A stretch of 64,000 nt of DNA from Enterococcus_K sp051713825 (lineage in GTDB: Bacteria; Bacillota; Bacilli; Lactobacillales; Enterococcaceae). Location of the stretch: contig NZ_JBIOQR010000001.1 of NCBI RefSeq assembly GCF_051713825.1, positions 1,922,001 through 1,986,000 of the forward strand, in the 5' to 3' direction. Below are positions 25,871-34,548 of the stretch, in pieces. The notes beneath the pieces were generated by a model. That model made no database searches. It was not told where the DNA came from and saw only the letters and a list, made by a program, of their open reading frames with translations. The translations under genes were made by a program, and so were the position numbers. Numbering within the stretch: the stretch's first letter is position 1; each line of letters opens with the position of its first letter.

Positions 25871-25990
25871 TTATTTCTTATCCGTATTCGGAAAATCCTT
25901 TACCAGCATAAATTCGTTGTCTACTTCATATGGATCAATTCGGGAAACAGGTGCTTTTTTTAATAAACTTTTCAACCATTTCAATCTCAT
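25871..25990 (-). CDS. Small basic 39-residue protein of unknown function
   Basis: The ATG at 25990 follows GGAGG at 10-bp spacing. The product starts MRLKWLKSLLKKAPVSR and ends LVKDFPNTDKK: a short amphipathic basic helix followed by an acidic middle. A terminator follows at once and a decayed copy exists 3.2 kb away, which together support a real gene. I do not recognise it. Confidence 0.55.
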   Translation of the reverse strand: MRLKWLKSLLKKAPVSRIDPYEVDNEFMLVKDFPNTDKK

Positions 25991-26085
25991 CGACTTTCCC
26001 TCCATTCATTTGATAAAAACAGCATACCTCGCTGAGCTTAAACGGAGCTTAAATCGCCAATTTTTTTTTGTTCACTAGTTAAAAA

Positions 26086-26125
26086 TTAAAAAGGTTGTAA
26101 GAAACATTTTTCGCTTCTTACAACC
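26086..26125 (-). terminator. Terminator of the charged hypothetical gene
   Basis: GGTTGTAAG (26093-26101) pairs with CTTACAACC (26117-26125). On the minus strand the stem is followed by TTTTTAATTTTT, starting 10 bp after the stop codon at 26136. Confidence 0.85.
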
Positions 26126-26135
26126 TCCTCTTATT

Positions 26136-26888
26136 TTATTTAAAATACCCGTTTTTTTCTAAATCTGTGCTTTCTTCTTCAATCAAACCACTTAACGAGC
26201 GGTCCAAAATAGCACGTGATTTTTTACTATTATCTTCTTTTGGGCTAGTCATCTTTTTGTACTCTTTTCGATTGATTTTGACTTCAGTTGACTTCGGTTT
26301 ATTGAACTTTTTCACAGATGGATCCTCATCTGTCCGTTCTTGGAAGGCAGCTGGTTCCGTATCAAACATTAAGAATGACTGCTCTGTTTTTTTCATTGAG
26401 CTTAGTAACTCATCCTCTTTAACCGTTGACGTTGGTTCATCGGGAATAATTGAGGCTGGAATATATTTGGGTACGAAATAGGAACGACCTGAATAATTTT
26501 TTTTTGTTGAACGCATCGGCTCTGAACGATGCTCAGCAGTTCTAGTTTTCGCTAAGTTTGCCACATGTTTATGTTGTTCACCAAATAAGTTTTGTTTCCC
26601 AGTAGGAGTAATCTCCGTTTTCCTAGGTTTATTATAATCTGGCAAATTAGCTCTATGTTTTGCTAGCTCTTCTTTTTGCTGAATGGAGTGCCCCTGTTTC
26701 TCATTCGTCATTTTATGTGAGCGACGAACGCCTCGTTCATCGGCCTCTCCTGATTTTTCTGCTGTAATAAAATCTTCTTCATTACCAAATAAGACACGGC
26801 GATTTTCAGCTGGCAATTTTACTCCTGTTTCATCGTCATACGCAGGAAAGCGAAAATGTTTGCGCTTGATATTTGGGTTATTCTCCAT
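26136..26888 (-). CDS. Highly charged hypothetical protein
   Basis: The ATG at 26888 (250 residues) has AAGGA 10 bp upstream; an in-frame ATG three codons earlier overlaps that site. The protein is very rich in Lys, Glu, Arg and Ser, with no membrane helix or signal peptide, and is probably largely disordered. It contains PKYIPASIIPDEP and several KKxxS-type stretches near the C-terminus. I do not recognise a family; it could be a cytoplasmic adaptor or a cell-division-associated protein. Own terminator; no evident operon partner. Confidence 0.7.
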   Translation of the reverse strand: MENNPNIKRKHFRFPAYDDETGVKLPAENRRVLFGNEEDFITAEKSGEADERGVRRSHKMTNEKQGHSIQQKEELAKHRANLPDYNKPRKTEITPTGKQNLFGEQHKHVANLAKTRTAEHRSEPMRSTKKNYSGRSYFVPKYIPASIIPDEPTSTVKEDELLSSMKKTEQSFLMFDTEPAAFQERTDEDPSVKKFNKPKSTEVKINRKEYKKMTSPKEDNSKKSRAILDRSLSGLIEEESTDLEKNGYFK

Positions 26889-27043
26889 AAATGTCATCCT
26901 TTTTTATATACACTTTTTTTATTATCTTACCATACATTCCCTCATTCTAATAGGTTTCATACTGATATTATAAGGAATTTTCATAAAAATAAAAGAAATC
27001 ACACGTAGCTCTCCTCATTTTTTCTACAAGCTTTTTTCTTCAT

Positions 27044-27088
27044 CAAAAAAACTTCAAGAAGAAATTCAACAGAAATCCCCCTTGAAGC
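27044..27088 (-). terminator. Terminator of the FMN-binding lipoprotein gene
   Basis: On the minus strand GCTTCAAG pairs with CTTGAAG across a loop of about 22 bases and is followed by TTTTTTT. It begins 22 bp after the stop codon. Confidence 0.75.
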
Positions 27089-27109
27089 TATCTTTATTCA
27101 TTATAACGA

Positions 27110-27649
27110 CTATTCACTTAAATCGACAACGTGTGTTCCTACTTCTCCTTTAGCTGCATAACTTAATGCTTCATTTGCTAAAGCCACAAAGTCTGATGAG
27201 GAATGTGTCGCACCTGTAACAGCTTCTACATCTGATGCTTTTTGTTTTTCAACTAAAGCGTCGCTCAATTCCTTCATGTATTTTTCAGGATATGTCTTAT
27301 TGACCTTGTTCATATTTTCTTTATAGTCGGCATCCTCTGTTTTCAGTTTGCCATCTTTATCTTCTGCATTAAATTCTGCTTCTGTAATTTTTCCATCCGC
27401 AATTTTCACTACGACATACTCTTTCCAACCCTTATCGTCAAACTCTTTCGCTTCTGCACGGTATTCGCCATCTTTATAGTTGACTGCTTCAGCTGAAGAA
27501 GCAGTTGTTGAAGAACTTTCTGTACTCGCAACACTACTTGATGAAGCTGCTTGAGATGACTCACTGCTTGACGATTTATCACTACTACATGCTCCTAATA
27601 AAAATAATGCGGCGATACTTGCCACGGCAATTCCAAGTTGTTTCTTCAT
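27110..27649 (-). CDS. FMN-binding domain lipoprotein
   Basis: This 179-residue protein has signal peptide MKKQLGIAVASIAALFLLGA and lipobox LGAC, so it is anchored outside the cytoplasmic membrane at Cys21. A Ser/Ala linker to about residue 55 follows, then one FMN-binding domain ending VEAVTGATHSSSDFVALANEA. The Thr of TGAT is the residue to which ApbE attaches FMN covalently in this family (RnfG, NqrC, PplA). A role in electron transfer at the cell surface is likely. Only one domain is present, whereas Listeria PplA has two. No ApbE gene is seen nearby. Confidence 0.85.
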   Translation of the reverse strand: MKKQLGIAVASIAALFLLGACSSDKSSSSESSQAASSSSVASTESSSTTASSAEAVNYKDGEYRAEAKEFDDKGWKEYVVVKIADGKITEAEFNAEDKDGKLKTEDADYKENMNKVNKTYPEKYMKELSDALVEKQKASDVEAVTGATHSSSDFVALANEALSYAAKGEVGTHVVDLSE

Positions 27650-27784
27650 TTGATTTCCTCCTAATCATTTATCAGTAAATCCCACTGAACTTTTTTTCAC
27701 AAACTTAGCTTACCACCATCTTGAAAAGGACTCAAGTAATACAGCTTGAGGATAGTAAATAACAGTAAGTATCTTGTAAATCAC

Positions 27785-27832
27785 CAAAAAGACCACTATT
27801 CCAACCAGTATCAGCTGATTTCAAGTGGTCTT
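27785..27832 (-). terminator. Terminator at the end of the maltodextrin operon
   Basis: AAAAGACCACT pairs with AGTGGTCTTT across a 26-base loop, and on the minus strand the stem ends in TTTTT. It lies 8 bp after the maltose phosphorylase stop. Confidence 0.85.
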
Positions 27833-27839
27833 TCATTTC

Positions 27840-30107
27840 TTATAAAGTTTGTTCAATAACTGTTTTTAACATCTGCGTTTTCTCAAATAGAACCACTTCG
27901 AGCGGCTCACCTTCTAATAAACGAAGCATTAAGCTTTCCTTCGTTACACTAACCTCTATTAGACGATCTTGATACCCAATCGGGAAAGAATACCCGTCCC
28001 AATTCGCCGGACAAAACGGGGCAAATCGCAGTTGGCCACCAAATGTTCGCATCCCAGCAAAACCTTGAACAATCGCTAACCAGCTCCCGCTCATAGAGGT
28101 AACATGAAGACCATCTTCTGTGTCATTATTATAGTTGTCCAAATCTAAGCGAGCGGTTCTTGCATACAGCTCTACCGCCTTCTCTTCTTTGCCCAATTCA
28201 GCCGCTAAAATTGAATGAACACACGGCGACAATGAGGATTCATGTACCGTCATTGGCTCATAAAAATCAAAATTTCGTTCTTTTTCTTCTAATGTATATT
28301 CATGACCAAAGTAATAAATCCCTTGCAGGACATCCGCTTGTTTAATAAAACAGCTCCGCAAAATATGATCCCATGACCAATTTTGATTCAGCGGTCGCGC
28401 GCTTTCTGGTAAATCTGCCGCAGACATCAATTCTTTATCCAAAAATGTATCATGTTGAACAAACACACCTAAGTCATCATCTTTTGGCAGATACATATGA
28501 GCAGCGATTTCTTGCCACTGCGCTTTTTCCTCTTCTGTGACCTGCAGCTGCGCTTTTGATTCTGCTTGAGCCAATTCATAGTTTTCCAGCGTATACCGTA
28601 GTACCCAAGCGGCAATCGTGTTGGTGTACCAGTTGTTATTGACATTATTTTCATACTCATTTGGCCCTGTCACACCATGAATCATATAGGCCTTATGACG
28701 TTTGGAGTAGTGCACACGGTCTGCCCAAAAACGAGCAATTGAAACTAACACCTTAATCCCGTCAGAATCAATATAGCTTCTATCTCCTGTATAGTTCGTA
28801 TAGTTATAGATAGCATAGGCAATCGACCCATTTCTATGGATTTCCTCAAAGGTAATCTCCCACTCATTATGACACTCCACTCCTGTGAAGGTCACCATTG
28901 GGTATAACGCTCCTTTAAGCCCTTGACGTTGCGCATTGATAAACGCTCCGGGAAGCTGGTCATATCGATATTCTAACAATCGTTTGGTCACGGAAGCATC
29001 TGCAACAGACAAATACATTGGCACAATATAAGCTTCTGTATCCCAATAAGTTGCTCCACCATATTTTTCTCCCGTAAAACCTTTAGGGCCAACATTCAAT
29101 CGTTCATCTTCGCCATAATAGGTTGAGAACAATTGGAACAAATTAAAACGAATTCCTTGTTGTGCTTCGGCGTCACCTTTAATTTGAACATCTGCACGAT
29201 TCCAGCGTTTTTGCCAAGCAGCCGTTTGCTCTTGTAAGTGTTGATCAAAATTTTTATTGCCAGCTACTTCTAGCAATTCTGTCGCTTTTATCACTTGTTT
29301 TTCTTCCGCCACATCTCGGCTAGTTACTACAGCTACCATTTTCTCTAATGAATAACTTCTCTTTTCAGCCTGCCACTCATATGTCTGACCAACTAATAAA
29401 GGTGCTTGAATCTCTTGACCATTTGGTAAGTCTCCAAGATTTTTTATTGCTGTAGTCACGCTAAATTGAGGAACTTCAAAAGGATTCTCAATTGTTTGTA
29501 CCGTTAAAGCTTGCACGTCCCCTAAAAGCTGACGATTTTTTTCAAGCCAAAACATCTCTTCGTAGTTACTGTCTTCGTTTTTTACTTGACCATCAACTAA
29601 TGAGCTAACAGAAAGCTTTGGCGTACCTTCTAAAACAGTCATCGTCAAACGAATAAAAGCAAGCTCTCGTTGAACAATGCTGACAAACCGTTCAAAAGTA
29701 AATTTGATTTTGGTTTCGGCTGTTTGATAAATAAACGTCCGACTTAACAAGCCGTTCTTCATATCTAATTCCACGTAAAAATCGTTCACTTCTTGTTTGG
29801 CCAAATCGAGTTCTTGATTGTTTACCACAATCTTCACCCCGATAAAATTCGTGGCATTAATGACTTTTCCAAAATAATCAGGATAGCCGTTTTTCCACCA
29901 ACCAACGCGAGTCTTATCTGGAAACCAAACCCCTGCAAGATACGTTCCTTGGTGCGTATCGCCAGTATAAGTCTCTTCAAACATGCCACGCATTCCCATG
30001 TAACCATTACCAATGGAAGTTAAACTCTCCATCAAGCGTTTATTTTCTCTATCAAGCGAATGAGTCGCGATTTTCCATGGATCTATATCAAAAAGTCGTT
30101 TGTACAT
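27840..30107 (-). CDS. mapA: Maltose phosphorylase (glycoside hydrolase family 65)
   Basis: The enzyme splits maltose with phosphate into glucose and beta-glucose-1-phosphate in the cytoplasm. I start at the ATG at 30107 (755 residues), whose product MYKRLFDIDPWKI matches known maltose phosphorylase N-termini; a GTG five codons upstream is possible. Family landmarks are SLTSIGNGYMGMRGMFEE, the catalytic Glu region ECHNEWEITFEEIHRNG, and GPNEYENNVNNNWYTN. It overlaps the DUF1189 gene by 20 bp and is the last gene of the maltodextrin operon. A beta-phosphoglucomutase is normally needed next, but none is in the window. Confidence 0.93.
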   Translation of the reverse strand: MYKRLFDIDPWKIATHSLDRENKRLMESLTSIGNGYMGMRGMFEETYTGDTHQGTYLAGVWFPDKTRVGWWKNGYPDYFGKVINATNFIGVKIVVNNQELDLAKQEVNDFYVELDMKNGLLSRTFIYQTAETKIKFTFERFVSIVQRELAFIRLTMTVLEGTPKLSVSSLVDGQVKNEDSNYEEMFWLEKNRQLLGDVQALTVQTIENPFEVPQFSVTTAIKNLGDLPNGQEIQAPLLVGQTYEWQAEKRSYSLEKMVAVVTSRDVAEEKQVIKATELLEVAGNKNFDQHLQEQTAAWQKRWNRADVQIKGDAEAQQGIRFNLFQLFSTYYGEDERLNVGPKGFTGEKYGGATYWDTEAYIVPMYLSVADASVTKRLLEYRYDQLPGAFINAQRQGLKGALYPMVTFTGVECHNEWEITFEEIHRNGSIAYAIYNYTNYTGDRSYIDSDGIKVLVSIARFWADRVHYSKRHKAYMIHGVTGPNEYENNVNNNWYTNTIAAWVLRYTLENYELAQAESKAQLQVTEEEKAQWQEIAAHMYLPKDDDLGVFVQHDTFLDKELMSAADLPESARPLNQNWSWDHILRSCFIKQADVLQGIYYFGHEYTLEEKERNFDFYEPMTVHESSLSPCVHSILAAELGKEEKAVELYARTARLDLDNYNNDTEDGLHVTSMSGSWLAIVQGFAGMRTFGGQLRFAPFCPANWDGYSFPIGYQDRLIEVSVTKESLMLRLLEGEPLEVVLFEKTQMLKTVIEQTL

Positions 30108-30954
30108 CTGGTTGTGCCCCACTTTCTCGTTTCTCTTTAAAACGTGTTTTTACATAACTAGCAAATAACATCACAATTAGGCCAAATGACTGAATCCCAA
30201 TCATCACAGTAATATCAAAATGAACAAGCCCAACCAACAGCGCAATAATTGAACTAGCCCCCATGCTCATCAAAACCATACTCAAGCTTTCAGTATAAGA
30301 TTCGATGGAAGATAAGCGACTTTTTTTGGTTAACCAAAGGAAAAAGGCCGCACCTAAGACAAGTAAAAGGTTCATCATAAATAACAAGAAGGTTGTTGTC
30401 ACACTCATCGTTAAAATCAACGACGAACGATTATTACGAACAAATTCTTCATTAATTACTTTTTGTAACATTTCCTGGCTCGTCACCTTTTCAGGAGCAA
30501 ACTTATTGGAATAGTTCATCTGATAGGTGTACGATTTCCCATCTATACGCTCGCGAATTTGCCACTTATTTTCTTGAAAATTTAGACTATACTCCGTTTC
30601 ATTCACTTGTTCTTCCGATAAGTTTGTACCGATAATCCCTGTACCTATCTCTGTCTTAGTCGTTTCAAAAACTTTCGTCTGTAATTCCTTCAACTGGCCC
30701 TTTTCAACAGACAGCTGCTGAACCTCACGTGCCACCTGTGCTGTTAACAGATCTTTCACATGAGGCATAAACTGAGTCTCATCGATTGTTTTCATCCCTG
30801 CAAAAGAAAGCGTCGCTGGAATCACTAACAAGGCTGTCAAAAATAGATAAAGAACAAGTAATTGAAACCAATTAAATTGTTTTCGAAAATTAAAAATCTT
30901 TTGTGGTGAGAGAATTGATTGAAAATAATTGATTGGAAATCCGTCTGTTTTCAA
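30088..30954 (-). CDS. DUF1189 membrane protein of the maltodextrin operon (YvdJ/MalA-like)
   Basis: In 288 residues there is one N-terminal membrane helix (about 30-52), an extracellular domain of about 110 residues, then four helices near 180-270. From memory this is the DUF1189 plan of B. subtilis YvdJ, which is also encoded inside a maltodextrin-uptake operon. Here it follows mdxG by 15 bp and overlaps mapA. Its exact role is not known; it may assist the transporter. Confidence 0.8.
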   Translation of the reverse strand: MKTDGFPINYFQSILSPQKIFNFRKQFNWFQLLVLYLFLTALLVIPATLSFAGMKTIDETQFMPHVKDLLTAQVAREVQQLSVEKGQLKELQTKVFETTKTEIGTGIIGTNLSEEQVNETEYSLNFQENKWQIRERIDGKSYTYQMNYSNKFAPEKVTSQEMLQKVINEEFVRNNRSSLILTMSVTTTFLLFMMNLLLVLGAAFFLWLTKKSRLSSIESYTESLSMVLMSMGASSIIALLVGLVHFDITVMIGIQSFGLIVMLFASYVKTRFKEKRESGAQPDVQTTF

Positions 30955-30969
30955 AGAAAATCAACCTTT

Positions 30970-31818
30970 CTAGCCCTTTGTTCCACCCGAAGTTAATCCA
31001 GTCACAAAGTGTTTTTGTAAAAAGAAGAATAATACTGAAATCGGCAAAGCAATTAAAATCGCACCAGCCGCAAATAAAGCCACCCGTTGATTTCTAGCAT
31101 CATTAATAAATGTTTGTAAGCCGACTGCGACAGTTAATCGCTCTGGCGTTCTTAATAAGAAACGGGCCAACATGAAGTCTCCGAACGGCCCCATGAATGC
31201 CCACAGTGCTTGAACCGCCACCATTGGCCGAACTAAGGGTAACACTATTTGTGCAAAAATTCGGAAGTGGCCTGCACCATCCAGTTTTGCTGACTCATCT
31301 AAATCGATTGGCACTGTATCAAAGTAGCCCTTCATAAGCCAAGTATTCATCGGGATTCCGCCACCAATATAAATCAAAGTCAAGAACCAGTATTGGTCAA
31401 GTCCATTAGTTAACACTGCCATCACATAAAAAGCCGTTAAAGCCGCCATCGTAGGCACCATTTGAATAATCAAAAAGAACATCAAACTCTTCTTCCGTCC
31501 TGCAAACCGGTAACGACTATACGTGTAACCTGCAAGTGTGACAATGATAACTTGAAAGACCATTGTGGAAATAGCTACTAATAGCGTATTCTTGTACCAT
31601 TCTCCATAAAGTGTCTCATTAAACAAACGAGAAAAATTTTCTAAGGTCCATTGCGTGTTAAAGTCTAGCTTAAAGGCAATCAGATTTCCTGGCTTAAAAG
31701 CGGAAGTTGCCGTAATTAATAACGGGTAGATAATAACGATTGATAAGACGACAAGAAATAAATAGGTAAAAAATTTGGTTAAGAATTTCTTGCGTTTTTC
31801 TGAACTATTTTTTTTCAT
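30970..31818 (-). CDS. mdxG: Maltodextrin ABC transporter permease MdxG/MalG
   Basis: This 282-residue inner-membrane permease has six helices and the EAA-loop ESAKLDGAGHFRIFAQIVLP near residue 190, which docks on the shared ATPase (MsmX-type, not in this window). With MdxF and MdxE it imports maltodextrins. It starts 2 bp after mdxF, as usual for this operon. Confidence 0.93.
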   Translation of the reverse strand: MKKNSSEKRKKFLTKFFTYLFLVVLSIVIIYPLLITATSAFKPGNLIAFKLDFNTQWTLENFSRLFNETLYGEWYKNTLLVAISTMVFQVIIVTLAGYTYSRYRFAGRKKSLMFFLIIQMVPTMAALTAFYVMAVLTNGLDQYWFLTLIYIGGGIPMNTWLMKGYFDTVPIDLDESAKLDGAGHFRIFAQIVLPLVRPMVAVQALWAFMGPFGDFMLARFLLRTPERLTVAVGLQTFINDARNQRVALFAAGAILIALPISVLFFFLQKHFVTGLTSGGTKG

Positions 31819-31820
31819 GT

Positions 31821-33113
31821 CTAATCCTCCATATTAAATGCATTTGTTCGTTTAAAGACAACCAACGACACAGAAATAACGATAAACGAAATAATTAAGG
31901 TAATCGCAGAAGCCACAGAATATTGTGGTGAACCACCTGTTGTTAGTTTGTAAATCCAGGAAATCAAAATATCGGTTGAACCAGCTCCACCACCTAAGCT
32001 TCCAGGGCCACCATTATTAAATAGATAAATCATTGAAAAGTTATTAAAGTTTCCCGTATATTGTGTCACAAATGTCGGTGCTGCAACTAAGAAAATCGCT
32101 GGTAACGTGATATTTTTAAAACGTTGAAGCGCATTAGCTCCATCCATTTTAGCAGCTTCGTATAAATCCTCTGAGATAGATTGCAAAATCCCTGTAACCA
32201 TCACATAAATATAAGGAAAGCCTAACCAACCTTGAATCAGAATAATCGCTGTTTTCGTCCAAAATGGATCTGTCTTCCAAGCTATCATCGGAATATTGAT
32301 TAATGGAAGCTGGTTTAGCAATGGAATAACCTGTGTATTAATCGCCCCAGCGGTATCATTAAAAATATTAGAGAAGCTCATAATAGTGATAAAGGCCGGC
32401 ACTGCCCAAGGTAATAAGAAAATAACGCCGAAGAAACGCCGAAACTTCAAGAATTTTTGATTCGCAACCACCGCTACCAAAATACCTAAAGTAAGTTGTA
32501 AAGTCGTTGCACAGACTGTCCAAATGACTGTCCAACTAAAAACCTTGACAAATGTTTCACGGTAAGAGCTTAAAGTAAAGATATTTGAAAAATTCTTAAA
32601 CCCAACCCAATCCAGTAAATTCGCTGGCGGAATATGTTTAAAGTCGTAATTAGTAAATGCCATGAACAGCGTCACTAAAACGGGAAAAATAATTGCTACA
32701 GTCATTACTAAGTACGCAGGAATCGTTAATAAGTACGGAAACCCATTCTCATAAACATTCGAAACTAATTCTTTTGATGTATTTGTCACCTTCATTCCAC
32801 GATTAATCGTCTCAGCGACTTTTTTGGCATCGCGCAAGTTAAGAACCCAAATAAAAATAAAAATAACAGTGATAATAATCTGTAACGTTCCTTCGATGAG
32901 CATAAATAATGAATTATCTTGCATAGGTACAGAGCCTAGTGTGAAAAATCCCGCTAAAGCTTGTCCACCAAATAAGATCATTTCTAAAACAAACAAGAAA
33001 AATACCGCAAGAAAAATTATACCTTTCACCACTTGCTTGTTATACAGTTGTCCCAATCCAGGAACAATGGATAGTAACATCGCTTTTTGCGGGTTACGTT
33101 TTTGGTTATCCAT
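31821..33113 (-). CDS. mdxF: Maltodextrin ABC transporter permease MdxF/MalF
   Basis: This 430-residue permease has an extra pair of N-terminal helices before the binding-protein-dependent transport domain. The EAA loop reads YEAAKMDGANALQRFKNITLP near residue 325. The length and the Asn/Lys-rich first ten residues match the MalF homologues of Gram-positive maltodextrin importers. It lies between mdxE and mdxG in one transcription unit. Confidence 0.93.
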   Translation of the reverse strand: MDNQKRNPQKAMLLSIVPGLGQLYNKQVVKGIIFLAVFFLFVLEMILFGGQALAGFFTLGSVPMQDNSLFMLIEGTLQIIITVIFIFIWVLNLRDAKKVAETINRGMKVTNTSKELVSNVYENGFPYLLTIPAYLVMTVAIIFPVLVTLFMAFTNYDFKHIPPANLLDWVGFKNFSNIFTLSSYRETFVKVFSWTVIWTVCATTLQLTLGILVAVVANQKFLKFRRFFGVIFLLPWAVPAFITIMSFSNIFNDTAGAINTQVIPLLNQLPLINIPMIAWKTDPFWTKTAIILIQGWLGFPYIYVMVTGILQSISEDLYEAAKMDGANALQRFKNITLPAIFLVAAPTFVTQYTGNFNNFSMIYLFNNGGPGSLGGGAGSTDILISWIYKLTTGGSPQYSVASAITLIISFIVISVSLVVFKRTNAFNMED

Positions 33114-33197
33114 TGAAAATCCCCCCTTTAAAATTGAGGCTGGAGAGAACTTAAGTCACTCCAGCCTATTTACCTATCATTTTTTAGTCATTACTGC

Positions 33198-34445
33198 TTA
33201 ATATTTTTGTTCAATTGCTTCTTTAATTGTTTTCACTGCATTACCTGAAGCTTCTTCTGGTGACATGTTTCCTGAGCCAGCATCAAACATCATGTTTTCA
33301 GCTCCAGACCAAACTTCAGCCATTTCTGGAATATTTGGCATTGGTTGAGATACCCCATACTGTTCAATTACTGCGGCGGCAATTGGATCATCATTGCCTT
33401 TTACCTTTTCTTGTGCTTGTGCATTTGCTGGAATATCATTTCTCATATCATAAAGTTTTGTTTGATTCTCTTCATTTGTCACATAGTCTAAGAATTTTTG
33501 AGCAACTTCTTTATTTTTGGCAAAGTTACTTACAACCCAAGCTTTACCGCCACCAAATGTTTGGTAAGCTTCCCCGTTTTTCAATGTTGGGATTTTAGCT
33601 ACGCCATAGTTAACTCCTGCATCTTTAAACCCACTAGCTCCCCATGGTCCATAAATGATTGCCGCTGTTTTGCCTTGGTTAAAGTAATCTAACATCAAGT
33701 TTTCATTGGCTTTAACATCTAACATTCCTTGAGGCCAAACATTTTGGAACCACTCTGTCGCATACGTAATTCCTTCAATTGCCCCTTTGTTTCCTAAACC
33801 AACATCAGAAGCATCTTTTCCGTCATCTCCAAACACATAACCACCGTATCCAGCTAACAAACCATATGTGTAGTAGAAGTCAGTCCAACGAGCTAAGAAA
33901 CCAACATTTTTGCCATCTTCTTCATATTTTTTATCTTTTGAAATAGCTTCTAAATCTGCAAAAGTTTTTGGTGCTTCGGAAATTAAATCTTTGTTGTAGA
34001 ATAAAACAACTGCTTCAATCATTGCTGGTGCGCCGTAGACTTTTTCGTCAGTCGCTACTTGTCGTTTGTCCGTATCTGTATAACGACCATCATCTGCTAA
34101 TTTCACTTCTGCTAAATTCCCTTGAGATCCTTGTTGCCCCACCCGATCATACGGTGACATAGTAACATCTGGTCCTTTTCCAGCAGGCCCATCAAGCTGT
34201 AATGCATCCATTTGGTCAAACATATCCTTTTCAACCACTTCAACCTTTACATCATTTTCTTTTTCAAAAGCCCCTTTAATATCATTCACATATTCAACGT
34301 AATCTTTCCCAACAGAAACTTGTAATGTTTTATCATCCTTTGCGGCATCCTTCTTGTCATTTGAACCACCACATGCTGCTAAAGTCATCACTGCTGCTGC
34401 TGATAATAATCCTAAACCTAATTTACGCCAATTTGCTTTTCTCAT
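33198..34445 (-). CDS. mdxE: Maltodextrin-binding lipoprotein MdxE
   Basis: This 415-residue extracellular solute-binding protein has a signal peptide and lipobox TLAAC (Cys25). Its fold is that of MalE-like proteins, with motifs GPDVTMSPYDRVGQ, AVVLFYNKDL, AIIYGPWGASG and WVVSNFAKNKEVAQKFLDY. It captures maltodextrins at the cell surface and delivers them to MdxFG. It is the first transporter gene, with its own promoter, operator palindrome and cre-like site upstream. Confidence 0.94.
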   Translation of the reverse strand: MRKANWRKLGLGLLSAAAVMTLAACGGSNDKKDAAKDDKTLQVSVGKDYVEYVNDIKGAFEKENDVKVEVVEKDMFDQMDALQLDGPAGKGPDVTMSPYDRVGQQGSQGNLAEVKLADDGRYTDTDKRQVATDEKVYGAPAMIEAVVLFYNKDLISEAPKTFADLEAISKDKKYEEDGKNVGFLARWTDFYYTYGLLAGYGGYVFGDDGKDASDVGLGNKGAIEGITYATEWFQNVWPQGMLDVKANENLMLDYFNQGKTAAIIYGPWGASGFKDAGVNYGVAKIPTLKNGEAYQTFGGGKAWVVSNFAKNKEVAQKFLDYVTNEENQTKLYDMRNDIPANAQAQEKVKGNDDPIAAAVIEQYGVSQPMPNIPEMAEVWSGAENMMFDAGSGNMSPEEASGNAVKTIKEAIEQKY

Positions 34446-34480
34446 TTTCCTTGCCCCCTTAATTATTTGTTTACACTCAT

Positions 34481-34535
34481 ATTATGCAATCGCTTCACTT
34501 TTGAAGCAAGCGTTTTCTAATTGTTACCGGTAACA
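34481..34535 (-). promoter_or_regulatory. mdxE promoter with cre-like site and MalR-type operator
   Basis: On the minus strand TTGCTT (34509-34504) and CATAAT (34486-34481) are 17 bp apart. A catabolite-repression-like site AGAAAACGCTTGCT (34518-34505) overlaps the -35 box. The perfect palindrome TGTTACCGGTAACA (34535-34522) lies just upstream. The same palindrome with one change recurs upstream of the amylase gene, so one LacI-family protein probably controls both. Confidence 0.75.
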
Positions 34536-34548
34536 GAATTCTATTCCG

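Noticed and set aside
25726..26078. Plus-strand frames of 61 and 88 codons in the accessory island
   Set aside because: They lie antisense to the 39-codon gene and its terminator and have no ribosome sites.
22520..26100. Prophage or integrated plasmid next to tRNA-Leu
   Set aside because: There is no integrase, no repeat of the tRNA 3' end and no phage structural gene; the content is an IS, a decayed transposase and a bacteriocin-like pair.
33227..33598. 123-codon plus-strand frame
   Set aside because: Antisense to the maltodextrin-binding lipoprotein; composition of a shadow frame.
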